From Spirochaetes bacterium RBG_16_67_19 (GTDB taxonomy: Bacteria; Spirochaetota; Spirochaetia; SZUA-6; DRHE01): DNA of 7,007 nt. This document shows positions 1 through 5,503 of the stretch, one piece after another; within the stretch, counting starts at the first letter, position 1; each line of letters starts with the position of its first letter. A program made the translations under genes and the position numbers. Below the pieces are notes generated by a model. That model saw only the letters and a list, made by a program, of their open reading frames with translations. It was not told the origin of the DNA and searched no databases. The stretch covers positions 1,541 through 8,547 of the forward strand of contig MIBK01000221.1 of NCBI GenBank assembly GCA_001829505.1, in the 5' to 3' direction.

Positions 1-1298
1 CCGATGCCATCAGGAGCGGCATCGGCATGGTCTTTCAGGAAGGTTCCCTGGTTCCCAATCTCTCCGTCACGGAGAACCTCTTCCTTTGTCATGAGGCGGA
101 ATTCCGCCGGGTCGGCATTTTGTCCCTGCGGCCCATGCGGGCGGCCGCCCGGGAGCTGCTGGCCCAGATGAAGCTCCACAGCATCGACGTGGACCTGCCG
201 GTCGCCGAGATCAGCTCGGCGGAGCGGCAGATGGTCGAGATCGCGCGCCTCTTGTGGCTTTCCAGGCTGTACGGACAGGAGAATCCCGTGTTGATCCTGG
301 ACGAGCCGACCACGGTGCTGGCCGACAGCGAGCGGGAAACGCTGTTCGAAATACTGCATGAGCTAAAAAAGAGGGCCTCGATCATTTTCATCTCCCATCG
401 CATCCAGGAGGTCCTGGAGAACTGCGACCGGATCGTCGTTCTGAAGGACGGGAAAAACGTCACGGAGATGCCCGCCGCCGAGTCGCGCCTCCTGAAGATC
501 GAGCAGCTGATGGTGGGGCATTCCTTCGCGGTGGACCGCTTCCACCAGGATGAAGAATGGAAGCAGTCGGAAAAAGAGATCCTGAGAGTGGAAAACCTCA
601 GCAAGGCGGGGCTCTTCCAGCCGCTCACTTTCACGGTGCGCGAAGGGGAGATCGTCAGCCTGATCGGGCTGGTCGGCTCGGGGAAGGAAGCGCTCTGCAG
701 ATGCGTCGCGGGTCTGGAGAAGGCCGACACCGGCGCCGTGATCCTTGACGGGCGCAAGCTGCCCAGCGGCTCTCCGAGCGCCGCGGTCAGGGCGGGGATC
801 GGTCACATCCCGATCGATCGCCGCAGCGAGGGCCTGGCCCTCATGATGAGCGTGGCCGAGAACGTGAACCTCCTGGTCCTCAACCGCCTGAAGACGGCGG
901 GCTTCCTGAGCCCGGCGCGTGAGAAGAAGAACGCGCAGCACTGGATTGCCGAATGCCAGATCAAGACCCCCTCGAGCGGCACTCTCTGCGCGAATCTCAG
1001 CGGGGGAAACCAGCAGAAGACGGTCATCTCCAAGTGGCTCAGCTCCCGCGTGCGCCTGCTGATCCTCGATCATCCCACGCGGGGGGTCGACGTCGGGGCC
1101 AAGGACGAGCTCTACAAGATCATCCGGCGCCTGGCCAAGGAAGGGATCGGCATGCTGATGATGTGCGACACCCTGGAGGAGGACATCGGGCTGGCCAACC
1201 GGATGCTGATCATGAAGGACGGCCGTCTGGTGAAGGAGCTCGCGAGCTCCCCGCGGCAGAAGCCCAGCCCGCAGGACATCATCAGCCTGATCGTCTAG
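1..1298 (+). CDS. Ribose-type sugar ABC transporter, tandem ATP-binding subunit (5' partial)
   Basis: Cytoplasmic ATPase that powers sugar uptake through the permease encoded next. The frame is open from base 3, and the ATG at 27 is an internal Met just before the Q-loop (MVFQEG), not the start; the first Walker A motif lies off the window. Numbering from that Met: N-terminal domain signature SSAERQ (63-68), Walker B LILDEP (89-94) and switch His124 in FISHR. The second domain starts near 185, with a P-loop GLVGSGKEA (214-222, no Ser/Thr after the Lys), the subfamily motif PIDRRSEGL (262-270), signature LSGGNQQK (324-331) and Walker B LLILDHPTRG. Two fused ATPase domains with a degenerate second one are typical of the RbsA/MglA/XylG family. 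The second domain has His349 where the catalytic Glu normally is, and Asp381 at about the switch-His position, so the N-terminal site probably does most of the hydrolysis. The substrate cannot be read from the ATPase. Confidence 0.93.
   Translation, partial: DAIRSGIGMVFQEGSLVPNLSVTENLFLCHEAEFRRVGILSLRPMRAAARELLAQMKLHSIDVDLPVAEISSAERQMVEIARLLWLSRLYGQENPVLILDEPTTVLADSERETLFEILHELKKRASIIFISHRIQEVLENCDRIVVLKDGKNVTEMPAAESRLLKIEQLMVGHSFAVDRFHQDEEWKQSEKEILRVENLSKAGLFQPLTFTVREGEIVSLIGLVGSGKEALCRCVAGLEKADTGAVILDGRKLPSGSPSAAVRAGIGHIPIDRRSEGLALMMSVAENVNLLVLNRLKTAGFLSPAREKKNAQHWIAECQIKTPSSGTLCANLSGGNQQKTVISKWLSSRVRLLILDHPTRGVDVGAKDELYKIIRRLAKEGIGMLMMCDTLEEDIGLANRMLIMKDGRLVKELASSPRQKPSPQDIISLIV
1235..1250. 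repeat. Perfect 16-base palindrome near the 3' end of the ATPase gene
   Basis: GGAGCTCGCGAGCTCC equals its own reverse complement. In RNA it could form a six-pair stem with a CGCG loop, about 46 bases before the ATPase stop and 66 before the permease start. There is no T-run after it, so it is not a terminator. It lies inside codons for a Lys-Glu-Leu-Ala-Ser-Ser segment and may be chance. Confidence 0.5.
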
Positions 1299-1302
1299 CC
1301 GC

Positions 1303-1310
1303 AGAAGGAG
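1303..1310 (+). promoter_or_regulatory. Ribosome binding site of the permease gene
   Basis: AGAAGGAG lies six bases before the GTG at 1317 and fixes it as the permease start. A nearer ATG at 1312 is in another frame and meets TGA after four codons (ATG CAG TGG GAC TGA), so it is not used for this protein. Confidence 0.8.
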
Positions 1311-1316
1311 AATGCA

Positions 1317-2267
1317 GTGGGACTGACACATAAATTGAAGATTCCTCCGGTGTACATCACGGTCGCGCTGTTGGTGGTCGTAGGGCTGGCCTTCTACCTG
1401 GGAAACCCGAACTTTCTGACTCCCTACAACCTCAACACGATCATCAGCTTCTCCGCCATCCTGCTGATGGTCGCCCTGGGCCAGATGTGCACGATCCTCG
1501 TCGGCGGGATCGACCTTTCAGTCGGTGGGCTGGTCTCGTTCATCTCCGTCGCCTTCATCCTGCTGATCAAACCGATCGGCTACTGGGCCTATCCGGCCTG
1601 CATCCTGATGGGAGTGCTGGCCGGATACACCAACGGGCTCATCCTCACCCGGATCAAGATCCCTTCCTTCATCGCCACCCTGGGGACCGGCGGCATTCTC
1701 ACCAGCCTGGCCTATCTCGTGTCGCCCCGGCCGGTGAACCTGTCCCCGGACAGCTACCAGGTCGTGGACACCGTGGTCAACGGCTCCCTGCTCGGGGTGA
1801 GCAACGTCCTGTACATCGGCCTGGCCGTGTTCCTGCTGTTTTTCGCCATCCTGCGCTTCACCAGCACCGGCCGCAACATCTTCTACATCGGCAGCAACAT
1901 CAAGATGTCCTGGATGTCGGGCATCAACATCACCAGGACGCGCAACATCGCCTTCATGCTGTCGGGACTGGGCGCCGCGCTGGTGGGCATCACCATGTCC
2001 TCCATCCGCTACGGCGGCGACCCGGTGGTCGGGACCGCGTACGTGCTGAACTCGATCGCGGCAGTCGTGGTGGGCGGCACGGCCCTCACCGGCGGCACGG
2101 GAGGGGTGGTGAACACCCTGTTCGGAGCGATCTTCATGAGCATGCTGGACAACGGGATGAACGTGGTCGGCATCGACCAGTATCTCCAGCAGGCCATCCT
2201 GGGCATCATGGTCATCATCGGCGTCACCCTGACTTTCGACCGGACCAAGACCCCTATCGTCAAGTAA
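1317..2267 (+). CDS. Ribose-type sugar ABC transporter permease (RbsC/XylH-like)
   Basis: Integral membrane subunit of a carbohydrate ABC importer of the ribose/xylose/galactose class (BPD_transp_2 family); it probably works as a homodimer with the ATPase encoded 18 bases upstream. Length 316 residues, normal for the family. Starts at GTG behind a good ribosome binding site. Hydrophobic segments run nearly throughout, for example about 12-29, 40-62, 65-84, 90-110, 163-180, 210-228, 244-258 and 288-304. Family landmarks are GGIDLSVG (63-70), LGTGGILTSLAYL (122-134), FTSTGRNIFYIGSN (181-194) and the glycine-rich stretch VVVGGTALTGGTGG (250-263), followed by LDNGMNVVGI. Only one permease gene is present, in line with homodimeric RbsC systems. 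Sugar specificity comes mainly from the binding protein, which is not in the window. The regulator gene follows after a single base. Confidence 0.94.
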   Translation: MGLTHKLKIPPVYITVALLVVVGLAFYLGNPNFLTPYNLNTIISFSAILLMVALGQMCTILVGGIDLSVGGLVSFISVAFILLIKPIGYWAYPACILMGVLAGYTNGLILTRIKIPSFIATLGTGGILTSLAYLVSPRPVNLSPDSYQVVDTVVNGSLLGVSNVLYIGLAVFLLFFAILRFTSTGRNIFYIGSNIKMSWMSGINITRTRNIAFMLSGLGAALVGITMSSIRYGGDPVVGTAYVLNSIAAVVVGGTALTGGTGGVVNTLFGAIFMSMLDNGMNVVGIDQYLQQAILGIMVIIGVTLTFDRTKTPIVK

Positions 2268-2268
2268 T

Positions 2269-3039
2269 ATGGCCGGCATGGAATTCGTAAAAGCCGTGCA
2301 CAAGACCATGGCCCTGCTGGAGGCGTTGGCCCAGCAGAAAGAGATGGGAGTGACCGAGCTGGGCGAGTGCGCGGGCATGCACAAGAGCACGGTGTACCGC
2401 TTCTTGAACTCGCTGAAGGAGCTGGGCTACGTCCGCCAGAATGCGGTCAACGAGAAGTACAGCCTGACCCTGAAGCTCTTCGAGCTGGGGTCCTACGTGC
2501 TGGGTCGCATGGAGCTCTGGGAGCAGGCCCATCCGCTCATGGAGCAGCTCGCCGAGCAGACCCACGAAACCGTCCACCTCGCCGTTCTGGATGACGGCCG
2601 GCTGGTCTACCTGGGCAAGTTCGAGTCGACCCAGGCCCTGCGGGTGTCCATGTCCTCGCGCATCGGGCAGAGCGCCCCCACCTATTGCACGGGCGTGGGC
2701 AAGCTCCTGCTGGCCCATGCTCCCCCCGAGCAGGTGGACCGCATCCTGGCCCGGGAAGGCCTGAAGCGCTTCACTGAGCACACCATCACCGACCGGACCC
2801 TGCTGGCCAGGGAATTGGACAGTATCCGGCAGCGCGGTTTCGCCTTCGACGACGAGGAGCACGAGGTGGGCGTGCGCTGCGTGGCCGCCCCGGTGCGCAA
2901 CAACCAGGGGGCGACCGTCGCCGCGCTGAGCATATCAATACCCAAGGTGCGGATGCCGGACGAGGAAATCCTGCGCTATCGGGAACTGGTCACCAGGTCC
3001 GCGGACGAAATCTCCCGCCGGATCGGGGCTACCGCCTAG
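2269..3039 (+). CDS. IclR-family transcriptional regulator, KdgR-like
   Basis: DNA-binding regulator of 256 residues, the usual IclR length. The N-terminal winged helix-turn-helix covers about 5-75, with the helix-turn-helix at GVTELGECAGMHKSTVYRFL (27-46); the ligand-binding IclR domain covers about 80-253. The wording of several stretches (ITEL/VTEL, KSTVYRFL, NEKYSLTLKLFELG at 61-74, SRIGQSAPTYCTGVGKLLLA, EEHEVGVRCVAAPV, LSISIPKVR) recalls enterobacterial KdgR, which represses pectin/uronate genes and responds to 2-keto-3-deoxygluconate. That resemblance is from memory, not an alignment. The ATG at 2269 follows the permease stop TAA by one base, and no Shine-Dalgarno sequence is evident, so translation probably depends on ribosomes finishing the permease. 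A second ATG at 2278 (Met4) is possible. Being last in the transporter operon, it probably controls that operon and perhaps the convergent kinase operon; I found no operator in the window. Confidence 0.93.
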   Translation: MAGMEFVKAVHKTMALLEALAQQKEMGVTELGECAGMHKSTVYRFLNSLKELGYVRQNAVNEKYSLTLKLFELGSYVLGRMELWEQAHPLMEQLAEQTHETVHLAVLDDGRLVYLGKFESTQALRVSMSSRIGQSAPTYCTGVGKLLLAHAPPEQVDRILAREGLKRFTEHTITDRTLLARELDSIRQRGFAFDDEEHEVGVRCVAAPVRNNQGATVAALSISIPKVRMPDEEILRYRELVTRSADEISRRIGATA

Positions 3040-3041
3040 CC

Positions 3042-4178
3042 TCAGCGCACGGCCTTGACCCCGGCCCCGCCCCGGGCGCGCTTGGCCTCCGCTTCCACGG
3101 CCGCCTGGTTGATCATGCTGACGTCCCCCGGCGTCTCCTGCACCAGGATGCCGTGGGCGGCGCCCCAATCCACCGCCGTGGCCAGGTCCTTGCCCTTGAG
3201 CAGCGCGGCCAGCACCCCGGAGGCGAAGGAATCCCCGCCGCCCGTGCGGTCGCGGATGGGCACGTTCTCCCGCAGGGGAGCCGTATACCAGGCCTCGGCC
3301 GCCACGTCGTACAGGGCCGCCCCCCAGCTGATCAGGTCGGCATTGGTGGCGCCGCGCCACTGGGTGCCGACCAGGCTCAGGTTCGGGAAGTCGGCGGTGA
3401 GCTGCCGGATGGTCTGCTTGTAGGCCTCCAGCCAGTCCTCAAAACCCTTGCTCTTGCGCGTTTCGTAGCCCAGCGCGTCCGCCAGGTCCGAATCGTTGCC
3501 CACCAGGAAGCCCAGGTGGGGAGCGATCTGCCGGTTGATGGCCCGGGCCCGGTTCTTGTCCGGCTCCACCTTGGCCCGATAGTTCAGGTCCGCGGCCACG
3601 AACGTTCCGGCCGCGGCCGCCCGCCGGGCAGCCTCGATGGCCAGCTCAGCCGTGCGGCCCCCGATGAGGGTGAAGATGCCCCCCGTGTTGAGCACGCGCA
3701 CCCCCTGCCTGCCCAGCAGCTCCTCCAGGTCGAAATCCCCCGGCTGGAGCAGGGTGGCGGGGGTGTGGGCCCGGTAGTAGGTGGTCGCCGACGGGATGAC
3801 CCCCGCGCCGTTGTAGGTGAAGTTCACCCCGTTGTGCAGCCCGCCCTTGCCGTCAGTGGAATAGCGGCCGCCGTCGCTCTTCGTGTTCCACCAGCGGATC
3901 CAGCCGGTGTCCACGCCGGATTCCCGCAGCTGGTTGCGGATGTTCTCCCCGACCGGATCATCCACCAGCGCGGTCAGCACCGCGGTGCGCAGAGCGAAGG
4001 TGTAGGCCAACCCGCAGGCCACGTTGGTCTCCCCCCCGCCCTGGAACACGCGCACCCCGTCGCGCATGCGGGCCGTCGGCACGTCCCGGGGGTCGAAGCG
4101 CATCATGACCTCGCCGAGGGATACCGCGTCGTAGCGGCATCCTTCCGCCTTTCTTATATCCCCGTAGCGCACCACCAT
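3042..4178 (-). CDS. PfkB-family carbohydrate kinase, 2-keto-3-deoxygluconate kinase-like
   Basis: Cytoplasmic ATP-dependent sugar kinase of the ribokinase/PfkB fold, 378 residues, somewhat longer than the classical KdgK (about 310) but like the longer 'sugar kinase' branch. Core begins at YDAVSLGEVMMRFDP (16-30). The first PfkB signature region includes GGGETNVACGLA (47-58); DLNYR (197-201) and GNDSD (227-231) are substrate/ATP-lobe landmarks. The second PfkB signature is DRTGGGDSFASG (310-321), with catalytic base Asp316 and the anion hole made by GGGD rather than the usual GAGD. KDG kinase is the best guess from the N-terminal wording and the nearby KdgR-like regulator, which would place it in uronate or sugar-acid catabolism giving KDPG. 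Ribose, fructose-type sugars or nucleosides remain possible. The start ATG lies 12 bases after the ssnA stop codon and behind AGGGGG. The stop is two bases from the convergent regulator's stop. Confidence 0.9.
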   Translation of the reverse strand: MVVRYGDIRKAEGCRYDAVSLGEVMMRFDPRDVPTARMRDGVRVFQGGGETNVACGLAYTFALRTAVLTALVDDPVGENIRNQLRESGVDTGWIRWWNTKSDGGRYSTDGKGGLHNGVNFTYNGAGVIPSATTYYRAHTPATLLQPGDFDLEELLGRQGVRVLNTGGIFTLIGGRTAELAIEAARRAAAAGTFVAADLNYRAKVEPDKNRARAINRQIAPHLGFLVGNDSDLADALGYETRKSKGFEDWLEAYKQTIRQLTADFPNLSLVGTQWRGATNADLISWGAALYDVAAEAWYTAPLRENVPIRDRTGGGDSFASGVLAALLKGKDLATAVDWGAAHGILVQETPGDVSMINQAAVEAEAKRARGGAGVKAVR

Positions 4179-4183
4179 ACCCG

Positions 4184-4189
4184 CCCCCT
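4184..4189 (-). promoter_or_regulatory. Ribosome binding site of the kinase gene
   Basis: On the minus strand the junction reads TAGCAGGGGGCGGGTATG: the ssnA stop, then AGGGGG, then five bases to the kinase ATG at 4178. This supports the long start and suggests translational coupling to ssnA. Confidence 0.6.
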
Positions 4190-4190
4190 G

Positions 4191-5492
4191 CTATGATATT
4201 TCATCCATGCGCTTCCACAGCGCTTTCGCCGCCCGGTTGGCCTTTTCATAGATCGGATCCAGATCGAACGGGAACCGTCGATCCTCGTAGACGATGCTCC
4301 CGTTGATGATGACCGTTTTCACGCTGCCGGCGGAAAAGCCGAAGGCCATATGGCCGCCGATATTCTCGCCGACCAGCGGCGTGGGATTCCGGTAATCGTA
4401 GATCACCAGATCGGCCACGCTGCCGGCCTCGATCCTCTGAAAGCTCCCGGGAAAATAGCGCTCCAGCAGCCGGGTCCCGTTATGCAGGAAGGCCAGGAAG
4501 TTGGCCGGCCATAATGGGCCTCCGGCATCCCTGTGCTTGAAATAGGCGAACTTCATCTCCTCGAACATGTCGCTGCCGATGCCGTCGGTCCCCAGTGCGA
4601 CGTTCCGCACGGCGCCCATCTTTTCCGCATACCCGACCCCATTGTTCATATTGGAGCGGGCATTGTGGACCAGAAAGCAATCGTGCTCGTTCAGCTTGCC
4701 GATATCGGCAGCGGTCAAATGAACCCCGTGAGCGCAGATGGTCTTGGCATCCAGCAGGTTCCTGGATTCCAGCCGCTGCATGAGGTCCATCTGATACAGA
4801 TGATGGGAAGCGGCCGAATCGTAGCTGTCCTCCGCGGCGTGGATGTGGAGCCCGCTCCCGGTGGCGCGGAGGGCCTCCGATAGCAGGGACAGAGCCTCCT
4901 CCCCCAGGGTAAAGGCCGCGTGCGCCCCGATGGCCGCCTCCAGAAGCCCCCCCTTCGCCGATTGGGCGAAACGGATGTTTTCGTCGATCCCCTGGCGCAT
5001 CTGGCTTCCGCCATTGCGGTCGGTCACCTCGTAGCAGAGGATCCCGCGCAGGCCGACTTCTTCGAAGGCCTTCCTCAAGGTTTGCAGCGAGCCGCCAATG
5101 AAGCCGGGAGAGGCATGATGATCGATCACCGCGGTGGTGCCGGCCCGGACGGCTTCGATCGCCCCGATGAGGCCGCTGTAGTACAGGATTTCCTCATCGA
5201 TGGCGCGGTCCAGGCGCCACCAGAGATTCTGCAGGATGGACACGAAGTCCGTGGCAGGCTTGATGTCGGCCAGAATTCCCCTGGCCAGCGCCGAATAGAA
5301 ATGGTTGTGGCTGCAGACGATGCCCGGGCTGACCAGGTTTCCCGCCAGATCGATGGTCCGCTCAGGCGCGGAAACCGGCGCGAGGTTCCTGCCTACCTTG
5401 ACAATCCTGTTCCCGTCGATCAGGACGTCCATGCCGTCCCTGACCTCTGGCGGCAGGAACTGCAGCAGGCGAACATCTTTCAGAAGAAGCAT
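4191..5492 (-). CDS. ssnA: SsnA-family putative aminohydrolase
   Basis: Metal-dependent hydrolase of the amidohydrolase superfamily (ATZ/TRZ-like branch), cytoplasmic, 433 residues, close to the E. coli SsnA length. The expected ligand set is complete: HNH (His62, His64) in SPGIVCSHNHFYSALARGI, His218 in HIHAAED with Glu221 as the likely proton shuttle, His255 in CAHGVHL, and Asp303 in GTDGIGSD. A small beta-sandwich is formed by the N-terminal ~55 and C-terminal ~60 residues (IEAGSVADLVIYDY, VKTVIINGSIVYED). The SsnA family is known as part of the anaerobic purine/urate degradation cluster with YgfK, where it is thought to hydrolyse an amino or amide group of a ring-derived intermediate; the exact substrate is not established here. 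The ATG at 5492 is nine bases after the ygfK stop and has AAGGGGG before it. Related deaminases (guanine, chlorohydrolase types) are less likely, given the wording around the HNH motif and the YgfK neighbour. Confidence 0.93.
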   Translation of the reverse strand: MLLLKDVRLLQFLPPEVRDGMDVLIDGNRIVKVGRNLAPVSAPERTIDLAGNLVSPGIVCSHNHFYSALARGILADIKPATDFVSILQNLWWRLDRAIDEEILYYSGLIGAIEAVRAGTTAVIDHHASPGFIGGSLQTLRKAFEEVGLRGILCYEVTDRNGGSQMRQGIDENIRFAQSAKGGLLEAAIGAHAAFTLGEEALSLLSEALRATGSGLHIHAAEDSYDSAASHHLYQMDLMQRLESRNLLDAKTICAHGVHLTAADIGKLNEHDCFLVHNARSNMNNGVGYAEKMGAVRNVALGTDGIGSDMFEEMKFAYFKHRDAGGPLWPANFLAFLHNGTRLLERYFPGSFQRIEAGSVADLVIYDYRNPTPLVGENIGGHMAFGFSAGSVKTVIINGSIVYEDRRFPFDLDPIYEKANRAAKALWKRMDEIS

Positions 5493-5496
5493 TTCG

Positions 5497-5503
5497 CCCC
5501 CTT
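5497..5503 (-). promoter_or_regulatory. Ribosome binding site of ssnA overlapping the ygfK stop
   Basis: The minus strand reads TAAGGGGGCGAAATG. The last two bases of the ygfK stop codon are part of the AAGGGGG site, four bases before the ssnA ATG. This arrangement favours coupled translation of the two proteins. Confidence 0.65.

Noticed and set aside
27..29. ATG at 27 as the true start of the ATPase
   Set aside because: The frame is open upstream to base 3 with conserved residues (DAIRSGIG), and starting here would remove the Walker A motif; the gene simply begins outside the window.
363..1331. Long open frame antisense to the ATPase gene (322 codons)
   Set aside because: It lies opposite a clearly conserved ABC ATPase, its product is rich in Arg, Ala, His and Asp with no recognisable domain, and long antisense frames are expected in GC-rich DNA.
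1518..2390. Open frame antisense to the permease (290 codons)
   Set aside because: The permease frame has clear membrane segments and family motifs; the antisense product is Asp/His/Gln-rich and lacks domain character.
3060..3076. CCCGG...CCGGG hairpin just past the convergent stops, considered as a terminator
   Set aside because: The stem is only five pairs, lies inside the kinase coding region, and has no T-run on either side.
3153..4196. Long open frame antisense to the kinase gene (347 codons)
   Set aside because: Shadow of the PfkB kinase; low-complexity Gly/Val/His/Arg-rich translation with no domain.
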